This document shows positions 43,829 through 51,210 of a stretch of DNA of 64,000 nucleotides, in pieces. The position numbers and the translations under genes were made by a program. The stretch covers positions 1-64,000 of the forward strand of contig JARJFC010000024.1 in NCBI GenBank assembly GCA_029310945.1. Reading direction: 5' to 3'. The notes beneath the pieces are model-generated. The model had not been told where the DNA came from. It worked only from the letters and a program-made list of their open reading frames with translations, and ran no database searches. Every line of letters begins with the position of its first letter. Position 1 is the first letter of the stretch. The stretch comes from Leptospira sp. 96542 (GTDB taxonomy: Bacteria > Spirochaetota > Leptospiria > Leptospirales > Leptospiraceae).

Positions 43829-45505
43829 TTAGGAAGCCAATGCTTGGTCGAGTAAATCCTTCGCGACAACACGAAGAGCCATTACTTCTTCCGCACCTTC
43901 AAAGATAGAGAACACACGAGCATCCACAAAGTATCGTGATACTGGATACTCTTCTGCATATCCCATACCACCATGGATTTGCATTGCTTCCCGAGTGACC
44001 CACTCTGCAATTTTGGAAGCATACAATTTCACAAGTGTTGCTTCCATTTGGCCTTTGTGTTCATCGAGGAGTGTTGCAACATAGTTGGTATACTGACGGG
44101 TTGCTTGGACAATCATCGCCATCTTCGCGATTTTGAACTTAGTCAATGTGTAATCGTAAATTGGTTTTGCGAATACTTTACGTTCTTGGGAATAACGAAG
44201 TGCTGCTTCAAGAGCCGCCTGCATCACACCATTGGCACGAGCTGCTGTTTGGATCCGTCCACCAGCAAACCCTTCCATTTGGAAATAGAACCCTTTGCCA
44301 CGTCCAGCATCCCCACCAAGTAAGTTTTCTTTTGGAACAAAGTAATCTTCAAAAGAGACTTCGTAGGAGTGCATTCCTCGGTAACCAATGGTTCCAATTG
44401 CTTTTCCTTGGATGGTTCCGCCACCGTCTTGTTTGTAGCTAAACTCATGTCCATCAAACGAAGGTTTTTCGGCAAGTAAGATAGAAAGGCCTCTGTGTTT
44501 GAGACTTGGATCTGCTTCTGTACGACAAAGTATAAGAAGGAGATTCGCATAACCTGCAAATGTGCACCAAGTTTTGACTCCATTGATAACAAATCCACCG
44601 TCCACTTCTTTTGCCGTTACAGAAACACCAGCAACATCAGAACCGTAGTTGGGTTCTGTTACCATGATGCCTGCGAATTTTTCGCCAGATGCAAGTAGTG
44701 GTAACCATTTGTTTTTTTGTTCATCCGTTCCCCCTTTGAGGAGGGCTTTGGACATAATTTCAGGTCTTGTGATGAGTGACCCTGCAGCACCAAGTGATCC
44801 ACGAGAAAGTTCCTCGGTTACAACCAACATAGAAATGTTGTCTGGACGATCATCTGGTTGGATACCACCAAATTGTTCTGGAATGCAAAGTCCAAAACAA
44901 CCCATATCCTTTAAACCATTGATGATTTCTTGAGGGATGAGGTCGTCATGCCTATGAACATGTTCTGCATGGGGAACCACCACGTTTTCAGCAAAATCTT
45001 TAAAGATTGCCCGAAAGTTTTCATGGTCTTCGGAAAGTCCGTAAGCACCAAAATGTCCGAGATCCACGATTTTATCGACGATCTCCGTGTAGTTTTCCAT
45101 CTTCGATGCGAGTTCCACATAGGCATTGATTTCGTCTGTGAAAAGTTTGGAAAATAAATATTGGTATGTGAGTTCGTACTCAAGCGGACGAGCAGCCAAT
45201 TCGGAACGAATGTTAGTGATGGTTTCGGCCGCAAATGTGAGCGCCATTTTTTGTTCCAATTCACCAGTGCCTTTGGTTGCGTCCCAAGCATACACGATGA
45301 AATTTTCTGCGACACGTTGTTGGGCTGTCATCCAAGCAAGTTGGTAGAACACATGTTGCGTTCTGTCCATTTTGCTCACAGAAACTTTGCCATTATCGGA
45401 ATTTTTCTCTGCGAGACGTTTTGTTACTTCGTTGAGGAGGGCGGCTTGGGCAGCAAGTGCCTTCTCCGCTTGCGATTTTTCGAGTTTCACTGCCGTTGCG
45501 GTCAT
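43829..45505 (-). CDS. Acyl-CoA dehydrogenase, long form
   Basis: A 558-residue FAD enzyme of fatty acid beta-oxidation. The catalytic domain from about residue 150 has EQFGGIQ, VTEPNYGSDVAG, GFVINGVKTWCTFAG, GYAEEYPVSRYFVDARVFSIFEGAEEV and other ACAD motifs. The N-terminal 150 residues are helical and precede the usual domain; similar extensions occur in some bacterial ACADs. The catalytic Glu is probably in FEGAEEV, in the place typical for the family. The gene diverges from ruvC with 134 bp between. Confidence 0.9.
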   Translation of the reverse strand: MTATAVKLEKSQAEKALAAQAALLNEVTKRLAEKNSDNGKVSVSKMDRTQHVFYQLAWMTAQQRVAENFIVYAWDATKGTGELEQKMALTFAAETITNIRSELAARPLEYELTYQYLFSKLFTDEINAYVELASKMENYTEIVDKIVDLGHFGAYGLSEDHENFRAIFKDFAENVVVPHAEHVHRHDDLIPQEIINGLKDMGCFGLCIPEQFGGIQPDDRPDNISMLVVTEELSRGSLGAAGSLITRPEIMSKALLKGGTDEQKNKWLPLLASGEKFAGIMVTEPNYGSDVAGVSVTAKEVDGGFVINGVKTWCTFAGYANLLLILCRTEADPSLKHRGLSILLAEKPSFDGHEFSYKQDGGGTIQGKAIGTIGYRGMHSYEVSFEDYFVPKENLLGGDAGRGKGFYFQMEGFAGGRIQTAARANGVMQAALEAALRYSQERKVFAKPIYDYTLTKFKIAKMAMIVQATRQYTNYVATLLDEHKGQMEATLVKLYASKIAEWVTREAMQIHGGMGYAEEYPVSRYFVDARVFSIFEGAEEVMALRVVAKDLLDQALAS

Positions 45506-45639
45506 GTGGTTAACGTTCCTGCGGGTGGTTTTCCTCCACTATACAGAAAGAAAGTACCCTGTCATTTTCATTTTTAGACTAGGTTTGGGGACGGATGCTC
45601 CGAAGATTGGAAAAGACTGGACTTTAGGGAAAATAATTA

Positions 45640-46149
45640 TTGAAAATCATCGGCATTGATCCTGGTTCCCACCGTGTTGGTTACGCAGTCCTTTCGTTTG
45701 CGGATGGAACCCGCAGAAATCCCGAACTTTTGGCCTACGGAACCATTGAGGTGGCTCCCAAAACCCCATCCCCCGATAACCTTTTGCAAATCAAATCAGA
45801 ACTTTCGGCAGTGTTATCCCAACACAAACCCGACCATGCTGCCGTAGAGGAATTGTTTTTTGTACAAAACACAACCACGGGGATGCGAGTCTCAGAATCG
45901 AGGGGGGTGATTTTACTTTCGCTCGGCGAAGAAAAAATCCCCGTTGTCCAACTCACGGCCACTCAAATCAAAAAAGGAATTTCCGCCAAAGGCAACGCCA
46001 CGAAAAAAGAAGTGCGAGCCGCCATCCAAATGATCCTCGGATTCAAAGACCTAAAAGGCCACGACGATTCTTGGGACGCCATTGCCTGTGCCTTTGTGGG
46101 ATCTTCCCTGGTTCAGGCATTGCCTTTGCGAAAAATAAACAAACGTTAG
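45640..46149 (+). CDS. ruvC: Crossover junction endodeoxyribonuclease RuvC
   Basis: RuvC resolves Holliday junctions in recombinational repair. The start is TTG 45640, preceded by AGGGA at 45627-45631, and the protein begins at the usual first strand, KIIGIDPGSHRVGY. Catalytic acids are D7, E70 (AVEELFF), and the HDDSWDAIA pair at D142/D143 and D146. The 169-residue length is normal. It overlaps the SDR gene's 3' end by 4 bp. No ruvA or ruvB lies next to it. Confidence 0.95.
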   Translation: MKIIGIDPGSHRVGYAVLSFADGTRRNPELLAYGTIEVAPKTPSPDNLLQIKSELSAVLSQHKPDHAAVEELFFVQNTTTGMRVSESRGVILLSLGEEKIPVVQLTATQIKKGISAKGNATKKEVRAAIQMILGFKDLKGHDDSWDAIACAFVGSSLVQALPLRKINKR

Positions 46150-46886
46150 CTACGAGCTTGGTTTAAGGATAAAAAGAGTTCATCCTTTTGTTCCCGGCTC
46201 GCCCGCGCAGAGACAGTGGAAAAACCTGTTGTGATTTCTAAATCACCGTTACGCAATCCTTCGATGACACCATCCGCATACACATCCAAATTGAGTCCTG
46301 CCGTATGTGTGTTGGGAATTCCTAAATCTGTATCCACCATTGGGGGAGAAACTTCAATCACTTCGATGGGTTGGTTCCGAAATTGGTATCGTAACGTCAA
46401 AGTGAAGGAATGTAAGGCTGCCTTGGTGGCACTATATACTGGGGCATATGCCAAAGGAATATGTGATAATCCAGAAGTGGTATTGAGGATCGCCGCATTC
46501 TCATTTACAAACAGGTGTTTAGCGAATAACATAGAAAGATGGATGGGGGCACCAAAATTCACGTCGATTTCTTTTCCTAAATCCGCCCAAGGTTCTGCTT
46601 CACTCAGTTTGGGATACCTCTGCATACCCGCATTATTGAAGAGTACATTGAGTTTTGGATAGTCCTTTGTTGTTTCTTGGAACAATCTAACCCTTTCTTC
46701 TGGGCGCGATACATCGCAAATGTAGGTTGCCCAGTTGGGGTATTGTTTTTGGATTTCTTCCATTTTCTGTGCATTTGAGCCACAAACTAAAATTTGGTTT
46801 CCCAAATCCGAAAATCGTTTTGCCAGTGCAAGCCCGATCCCGCTCGTTCCACCTGTGATGAGGATTGTATTTCCATTCAATTTCAT
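46146..46886 (-). CDS. SDR family oxidoreductase, likely regulated by adjacent TetR
   Basis: A 246-residue short-chain dehydrogenase starting at ATG 46886 (MKLNGNTILITGGTSGIG), which opens with the cofactor motif TGGTSGIG. The catalytic residues are in NTTSGLSHIPLAYAPVYSATKAAL. It resembles DltE/YdfG-type enzymes. A much longer reading frame continues upstream but runs across the intergenic region toward the TetR gene and is unlikely to be coding. The gene diverges from the TetR gene, and an inverted repeat lies between. Confidence 0.88.
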   Translation of the reverse strand: MKLNGNTILITGGTSGIGLALAKRFSDLGNQILVCGSNAQKMEEIQKQYPNWATYICDVSRPEERVRLFQETTKDYPKLNVLFNNAGMQRYPKLSEAEPWADLGKEIDVNFGAPIHLSMLFAKHLFVNENAAILNTTSGLSHIPLAYAPVYSATKAALHSFTLTLRYQFRNQPIEVIEVSPPMVDTDLGIPNTHTAGLNLDVYADGVIEGLRNGDLEITTGFSTVSARASREQKDELFLSLNQARS

Positions 46887-46904
46887 AAATTTTACCGTTC
46901 CATT

Positions 46905-46930
46905 ACTTACATTATAAGTATTTTGTAAGT
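46905..46930. promoter_or_regulatory. Candidate TetR-family operator
   Basis: ACTTAC (46905-46910) and GTAAGT (46925-46930) form an imperfect-gap dyad in the SDR-TetR intergenic region; ACTTA/TAAGT also pair within 46905-46919. It sits 19 bp upstream of the SDR start. TetR-family proteins commonly bind such dyads at the divergent promoter. The site is inferred by position and symmetry only. Confidence 0.5.
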
Positions 46931-47024
46931 TACAAAAAGTCAAGTCTGTAATTTTCAAAACTAACATTTTTTCCATTTTGTAATTTGAGATTGACTGTCT
47001 GGGTTCGGATTCGATCTTTTCCCT

Positions 47025-47615
47025 ATGCCAAGAACGGGTCTGAGTGCTACGGAAATACAAGATAAGGCAGTGGAAATTGCCATAAATCAAATCCGAACCA
47101 AAGGTTTTGAAAAGGTTCGTTTGGTGGATGTGGCCAAAGAAATGGGCACGAGCCATGCGGCTCTCTATTCCCATTTCCAAGACAAAACAGCTTTACTGGA
47201 TGCTGTTTCGGAACGTTGGCTCGTGAACCTAGACCAAAAACAAGATTTGCTCGTGGCAGAAAAACGAGACCCCATCCAAAAGATCCTCACTTGGTTTCAA
47301 AACCTCCACCAGATGAAATTGCAAAAAGTTAAACTGGATCCCGAATTGTACAAAGCTTTCGATTTGGCAGCTGAACATTCCAAACCATTCATCCAAACCC
47401 ATTTATCCAATATGCGAAGCCAATTGTCTCGATTGGTCGTTGAAGCGATAAACCAGAAAAAAATCAAAAAAAGAGATGTGAACCTTGTAACTGAAATTCT
47501 CATTTCTGCAGGCACAGCTTTCACCCACCCGAAACTTGTAGCGCAGTACTGCGAAGAGAACCGAGAACCTTTGTTAACCTCTACAATCGAAGCAGTATTA
47601 AAAGGATTGGGTTGA
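47025..47615 (+). CDS. TetR/AcrR family transcriptional regulator
   Basis: A 196-residue repressor. The N-terminal HTH (residues 10-55) reads GFEKVRLVDVAKEMGTSHAALYSHFQDKTALLDAVSERW, a clear TetR motif. The C-terminal ligand-binding domain has no recognisable specificity. It is divergent from the SDR gene and a dyad lies in their common promoter region, so it probably represses that gene and itself. The inducer is unknown. Confidence 0.93.
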   Translation: MPRTGLSATEIQDKAVEIAINQIRTKGFEKVRLVDVAKEMGTSHAALYSHFQDKTALLDAVSERWLVNLDQKQDLLVAEKRDPIQKILTWFQNLHQMKLQKVKLDPELYKAFDLAAEHSKPFIQTHLSNMRSQLSRLVVEAINQKKIKKRDVNLVTEILISAGTAFTHPKLVAQYCEENREPLLTSTIEAVLKGLG

Positions 47616-47648
47616 GATGAACAAATTCGAATCAAATCTAACCTGAAT

Positions 47649-47664
47649 GTAAAATTCTGAAATT
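47649..47664 (+). repeat. 16-bp direct repeat, copy 1
   Basis: GTAAAATTCTGAAATT, repeated exactly at 48717-48732. The two copies enclose the AraC-GyrI pseudogene and the 42-codon ORF. Copy 1 lies 33 bp after the TetR gene's stop, and with its flanks it forms a short dyad (TGTAAA...TTTACA). Confidence 0.7.
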
Positions 47665-47761
47665 TACAATTTCCGTTTAAACCAGAAATGAAAATTAACT
47701 ATAAAAAAAATTTCTAATCGCAAGAACTATCAAGCAGGTGTAAAAATTCAAGTGTAGGATA

Positions 47762-48296
47762 GTGGAAACAGTACCAAGGACTGCAATGGATTTTGTTCAA
47801 AAGGCTCTCTGGTTTATAGAAGGTCATTCTAAAGAAAATATTTCTCTCGAAGATGTAGCGAAGAATGCAGGGGTGTCTCCCTTTTATCTCACTCGCACGT
47901 TCTCTTTGACTATGGGAATTTCTTTGATGAAATATCTAAGAGGGCGTCGCTTGAGCGAAGCGGCAAAGATACTTGTGGAAAACGATTCCGTCGAGAATGT
48001 TTGCTGGCAGAGTTTTGGAAGGTAACTTCGATTATATGTGTGGAGTCGAGGTTTCCAATTCTTCCGAATTACCCAAAGAGTTTCAGATATTAAAAATCCC
48101 TAATCAGAAATATGCAGTCTTTACCCACAAAGGTCATATAGCAGGGATCAGGGCTACATTTGCGGCTGCGGGTAAATGGTTTCTAGATTCTGGGGTCAAA
48201 CCGTTCGAGGGAGCAAACCAGGAAAGGTATGGTAAAGAATTCAATCCTATGACCGGAATGGGTGGTTTAGAAATTTGGATCCCCGTAGAGAATTGA
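47762..48296 (+). pseudogene. AraC-GyrI regulator with internal deletion
   Basis: The first frame (GTG 47762 to 48025) encodes the first AraC helix-turn-helix (ISLEDVAKNAGVSPFYLTRTF and LRGRRLSEAAKIL). It breaks off where the second HTH should begin. The second frame (from about 48000 to the stop at 48294-48296) encodes the second half of a GyrI-like effector-binding domain (PNQKYAVFTHKGHI, GGLEIWIPVEN). The parts in between, the second HTH, linker and first GyrI half, are missing and the reading frame changes, so the gene is broken by a deletion of a few hundred bases. It was probably an MDR-type regulator of the Rob/SoxS-like kind with a small-molecule sensor. Confidence 0.75.
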
Positions 48297-48381
48297 ATTT
48301 TCCAAAAGGCCTTGCCGCACCAGCTCGCAGGGCCTTGGCAAACCATGGGATACATTCTTAACCCAATCGAACCAATTCAGT

Positions 48382-48510
48382 TCACTTCTTAGGGGATTTA
48401 GAAGGTTTTAAACTTGGTGTATTTCCTTGGGTACTTTTGTTATCACGCCGCCTTTGGTCTGGTTTACCCGTAGACTTAGCAGTTGGTTTTGGACCTGGTT
48501 TTAATCCCAT
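48382..48510 (-). CDS. Small basic ORF (42 residues) with strong promoter and ribosome site
   Basis: ATG at 48510, stop at 48382-48384; the product is very basic (Lys, Arg and Pro rich: MGLKPGPKPTAKSTGKP, then DQRRRDNK). GAGGTG lies six bases before the ATG. A near-consensus promoter with a 17-bp spacer lies upstream (48551-48579). Composition suggests RNA or DNA binding or a ribosome-associated small protein, but I do not recognise the family. It lies between the 16-bp repeats. It is too short to be sure, yet promoter, ribosome site and open frame agree. Confidence 0.6.
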   Translation of the reverse strand: MGLKPGPKPTAKSTGKPDQRRRDNKSTQGNTPSLKPSKSPKK

Positions 48511-48541
48511 AGAGCGCACCTCGTTACTTGGATTTTGTTAA

Positions 48542-48557
48542 CTATACATCAGTATAG
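48542..48557. promoter_or_regulatory. Palindrome overlapping the -10 box
   Basis: CTATAC and GTATAG arms separated by four bases (48542-48557) cover the -10 hexamer of the promoter above. A repressor bound there would block transcription. The binding protein is unknown. Confidence 0.55.
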
Positions 48558-48579
48558 ATATTAAATTATAATTTGTCAA
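48551..48579 (-). promoter_or_regulatory. Near-consensus sigma-70 promoter for the small basic ORF
   Basis: On the minus strand TTGACA (48574-48579) and TATACT (48551-48556) are separated by 17 bp. The start of the ORF is about 40 bp further on. Both boxes are very close to consensus, unusual for this AT-rich intergenic DNA. Confidence 0.72.
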
Positions 48580-48652
48580 GCCTTGAAATAGAAAAATTAT
48601 GTTTTTCTTCAAGAATCAGATAAAATAAAATCTCCAAACATAGCATAACGCA

Positions 48653-48716
48653 GATAAAGTTCCTGAGCCAAACCTCCGTTACCGATGGGCAATTACGGAG
48701 CAGTACTAACTTTATC
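48653..48716 (+). repeat. Nested hairpin (64 nt) of unknown type
   Basis: Outer arms GATAAAGTT (48653-48661) and AACTTTATC (48708-48716), 9 bp perfect, with an inner stem CTCCGT (48674-48679) and ACGGAG (48695-48700). The unpaired parts between the two stems are 12 and 7 nt. It directly abuts copy 2 of the 16-bp direct repeat at 48717. The shape recalls an attC-like or RNA fold, but the attC core consensus is not present. Confidence 0.6.
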
Positions 48717-48732
48717 GTAAAATTCTGAAATT
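48717..48732 (+). repeat. 16-bp direct repeat, copy 2
   Basis: Exact second copy of GTAAAATTCTGAAATT, starting one base after the hairpin's outer arm. With copy 1 at 47649 it brackets about 1.05 kb. Confidence 0.7.
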
Positions 48733-48891
48733 CGAAATATTAGCTTGAAAATGAAAGATCGAAAATTGAAATTTGTACGTTCGCCTAATTTGAGGAAAGT
48801 GGGAGATCTCTGATTTGAGATTTATAAAAGGTTATACATTTGGGCGAATGTATATTGATCAAAGAAAAATTACAAAGGTAAGGAGAAATTT

Positions 48892-49305
48892 ATGAAAGAC
48901 GTAACATTACTACCAGGAGAAGAGAAGGTTTTTGAACTAGAAGCTGATTTCTGGAACCGAGGAAACAACCCAGTCCAGCGAGCCTTTGGAAATATAGCAA
49001 GGATCATTGCAAAGATATTTGGAAAAAAGATACATGGTAAACTGATCATCACAAACCTTCGGGCTTTGGAATTAAAAGAAACAATTAATTGGTATTGTAT
49101 ACCAACTTCAAGAGAAGTAAAACTTCTAACAAAAACTAGTATCAAAGAAGTTGGTTACGAAATGCAAAAAGTTTGCCTCGTGTTTTGTCCTACGTATTCA
49201 CTATATTATGAAAGTCATACCCAATCTACATCCATTGCTGTACAAAATGGATCGGATGAACAATTGATGGATCTATTGACGAAATTTTATAATGTGATAA
49301 AGTAG
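48892..49305 (+). CDS. Bacterial PH-domain-like protein
   Basis: A 137-residue soluble protein with AAGGAGA before the ATG. The order of features (LLPGEEKVFELEADF, a helix with a long basic stretch, GKLIITNLRALELKE, then strands ending YSLYYESHT and a C-terminal helix DEQLMDLLTKFYNVI) resembles bacterial PH-like domains, which often bind membranes or proteins. No function is known. It is followed by a hairpin and then a two-helix membrane protein gene on the same strand. Confidence 0.6.
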   Translation: MKDVTLLPGEEKVFELEADFWNRGNNPVQRAFGNIARIIAKIFGKKIHGKLIITNLRALELKETINWYCIPTSREVKLLTKTSIKEVGYEMQKVCLVFCPTYSLYYESHTQSTSIAVQNGSDEQLMDLLTKFYNVIK

Positions 49306-49312
49306 AGGATTT

Positions 49313-49338
49313 AGCGGACTAACATTTGTTGGTTCGCT
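49313..49338 (+). repeat. Imperfect inverted repeat after the PH-like gene
   Basis: AGCGGACTAAC (49313-49323) and GTTGGTTCGCT (49328-49338) pair with two mismatches around a 4-nt loop, 8 bp after the PH-like gene's stop. No T-run follows, so it may be a weak terminator or a boundary element. Confidence 0.5.
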
Positions 49339-49343
49339 TACTT

Positions 49344-49787
49344 ATGTTAACAAATAAAGATAAAATTAGACTTTTGCTCTATCCTATCATTTTATTCCTA
49401 TGCAGTGTTCTTTCATTTTTGACTTTATTTATTTTGAAAGTATCCATATTCTTAGCAATTCCATTCATCTTTGTATCTATTTTGACATTCTCAATAGCCA
49501 TCCACCTAATCTCTGCCTATAAAGGAAAAATAAGATCTATTAATTTACTATTCAAAAAAAACCGAGTTAGTTTCAAACCTATAAGTTTTGCCGACTACAT
49601 GCAAGCTCCATGTGGAAGACAGGTGGTTAAAATAGTTCTCTCTCATTTAGGGAAACAAGAAAATTACAAAATATTAAAAATGAAATACCCAATCCAAACT
49701 TTCAAACTAGTAAATTCAAAAACCAGAATTGTATTTTATAAAAATGGCGAAATGATTCCATTTATCACTGATGATACTTCAAAATAA
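49344..49787 (+). CDS. Small membrane protein with two helices, unknown function
   Basis: A 147-residue protein starting at ATG 49344 (MLTNKDKIRLLLYPII); an upstream in-frame TTG (49326) overlaps the hairpin and is less likely. Residues 8-30 and 33-55 form two membrane helices. The rest is basic and cytoplasmic-like (GKIRSINLLFKKNRVSF, then LSHLGKQENYKILKMKYP). I do not recognise it. It shares strand and closeness with the PH-like gene, so the two may work together at the membrane. Confidence 0.6.
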   Translation: MLTNKDKIRLLLYPIILFLCSVLSFLTLFILKVSIFLAIPFIFVSILTFSIAIHLISAYKGKIRSINLLFKKNRVSFKPISFADYMQAPCGRQVVKIVLSHLGKQENYKILKMKYPIQTFKLVNSKTRIVFYKNGEMIPFITDDTSK

Positions 49788-49819
49788 GTAAATCTAGTAA
49801 GCGATAAAGTATGATATTT

Positions 49820-49846
49820 GGTATCTAAAAAAACTTTATCTTTCAT
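49820..49846 (-). pseudogene. 5' remnant of a PIN-type toxin gene (VapC-like)
   Basis: ATG 49846 begins MKDKVFLDT, the typical start of a PIN-domain ribonuclease toxin, within the last codons of the antitoxin-like gene as in many vapBC pairs. After nine codons the sequence no longer looks like PIN and runs over the 3' end of the membrane protein gene. The rest of the toxin is missing. The call rests on nine residues and on the context. Confidence 0.45.
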
Positions 49847-50051
49847 TCATTTCGTCACGCGAAAATTTCTTTTCAATTTTGATATGTTTGAATTTTGCAA
49901 GGTATTTTTTATAATCAAAATCATCATGATTATCATTCGAAGAATTTTTTAACCACTCAACAAACAAATCGTTTAATGACCGATTTATGGACATTGCTTT
50001 TCATTTTGCTTTGTCAACAAGCCGATCATCTTCTACTCTAAATGTGACATA
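49836..50051 (-). pseudogene. Ribbon-helix-helix antitoxin with in-frame stop codon
   Basis: From ATG 50051 the frame reads MSHFRVEDDRLVDKAK, then a TGA stop at 50001-50003, then continues KAMSINRSLNDLFVEWLKN and an acidic/basic tail ending KFSRDEMNER at 49836. This is the layout of a VapB-type ribbon-helix-helix antitoxin: one strand, a helix, a second helix (MSINRSLNDLFVEWL) and a toxin-binding tail. The stop falls in the first helix. An ATG at 49994 could restart a 52-residue protein without the DNA-binding strand. Confidence 0.65.
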
Positions 50052-50071
50052 AAGTTCAAATGATCGTTTGC

Positions 50072-51112
50072 CTACGGTCTTGGGCAAACCAATAGAAAAT
50101 CTTCAAAAACTTGCGAAATCAAAAGTTTGTCTTTGAAAACAAGGCCGGTGCTTCCTGCCGATATTTCGGCGCCTTCGTTGGCATACACTTCGGTGATTTC
50201 TTTGTTTTCAGGGTTGATTTTAAAAACCCGAGTGGGTGCTAGGTTGTTGCGGTTCATGGAATGGCGGATGAATTTATAAGTGGAATCATGTGCCACAAGC
50301 CATAACATCCCATTTTCATCTTCCAAAATATTATCGGGACCTGCACCAATGTCGATGGATTCTAAATACTTGAGATTTAACTTTCCTGCCGACCTGTCCA
50401 CTTCGTATAGGCGGATGGCTTGTTCTGCAAATACGGAACGGTATAAAATTTCTTTATTTCCTTTTTTTCGGATGTAGATTCCATTTCCGAGCATCACAGG
50501 AACTCCCAGAGGTTGGAACGAGTTTCCATCATAATAAGTGATATCTGCCCTGCCACTGCGGATGATCATATCAAAGTACTTTCGAAAGGTGTTGTTTGTT
50601 CCGTTGTCGTTTGAAGCAAAAATTTCGCCCGACTCGTTCATAAAAATATCGTTTGGACTTGTGAGGCTTGGATCATTCAAAGTTTTTGTATGAACCCACT
50701 TTCCCGATTTGTTACGTTCAAACATTTCTATGGTGTGTGGGTTTTCATCTTGTAGGGTATGAGAGATAACGGCCAAGGTATCCACACCTTTTACTTTCGC
50801 ATAACTAATGCCATGTGGTCTAAAATTTTCTGGGTAGTTTGTTTCTATTTTTTTTGCTTCTAATTTTCCTTTGGTATCCAAAAGGGAAACTTCAAAAAGT
50901 GCACCAAGGTCTTTCAGTCCATTTCGTCTTTCATGCGAAGAAACGATGACTGTGGATGTTTCTCTGATTAAATCCAAATCTTCAGGACCCGGAGTTCCCG
51001 AAATTCGTTCGCAACCAGCAATGGGTTTTTCTTGGATCTGCCCTCCGCAATGGGTAAAGGCCAAAACAAAGGAAGATAAGAGAAGGAAAGTCCAGAGGGA
51101 TTTAGTACACAT
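50072..51112 (-). CDS. Paraoxonase/arylesterase-like lipoprotein
   Basis: A 346-residue lipoprotein starting at ATG 51112 (signal 5-20, lipobox FTHC). The six-bladed propeller features resemble PON1: GPEDLDLIRETSTVIVSS (blade 1), SPNDIFMNESGEIFASNDN, GNGIYIRKK, GPDNILEDENGMLWLVAHD and the closing AGSTGLVFKDKLLISQVF. The Asn and Asp residues in these motifs are the expected calcium ligands. A lactonase or arylesterase role outside the cell membrane is likely. It is only about 20 bp from the antitoxin pseudogene. Confidence 0.82.
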   Translation of the reverse strand: MCTKSLWTFLLLSSFVLAFTHCGGQIQEKPIAGCERISGTPGPEDLDLIRETSTVIVSSHERRNGLKDLGALFEVSLLDTKGKLEAKKIETNYPENFRPHGISYAKVKGVDTLAVISHTLQDENPHTIEMFERNKSGKWVHTKTLNDPSLTSPNDIFMNESGEIFASNDNGTNNTFRKYFDMIIRSGRADITYYDGNSFQPLGVPVMLGNGIYIRKKGNKEILYRSVFAEQAIRLYEVDRSAGKLNLKYLESIDIGAGPDNILEDENGMLWLVAHDSTYKFIRHSMNRNNLAPTRVFKINPENKEITEVYANEGAEISAGSTGLVFKDKLLISQVFEDFLLVCPRP

Positions 51113-51210
51113 CCGACCAAAATCGCCTTTGATTTCAGAGAACTCCAGAAAAATCTTTCTTGCCGTTTTTGTGCACTGCAAAATAATGGAAAATATAAGG
51201 AGGGCTTCCG

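Larger units (their letters stand above)
48511..48891. other. Intergenic region of the accessory patch
   Basis: No gene is seen. It contains the promoter and palindrome for the minus-strand ORF, the nested hairpin, copy 2 of the 16-bp repeat (48717-48732), and at its end the ribosome site (AAGGAGA, 48880-48886) of the PH-like gene. A promoter for the PH-like gene is not obvious by eye. Confidence 0.6.

Noticed and set aside
43829..45505. Acyl-CoA dehydrogenase fused to a new N-terminal domain
   Set aside because: The 150-residue helical extension is seen in other long bacterial ACADs, so it is not treated as novel.
46887..47180. Long upstream extension of the SDR frame across the TetR promoter region
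   Set aside because: The extension covers the candidate operator and the start of the divergent TetR gene, is Cys/His-rich and non-Rossmann; the cofactor motif is complete from ATG 46886.
48640..48735. Integron attC site
   Set aside because: The fold is suggestive but the required RYYYAAC/GTTRRRY boxes are not found at the arms on either strand and there is no integrase in the window.
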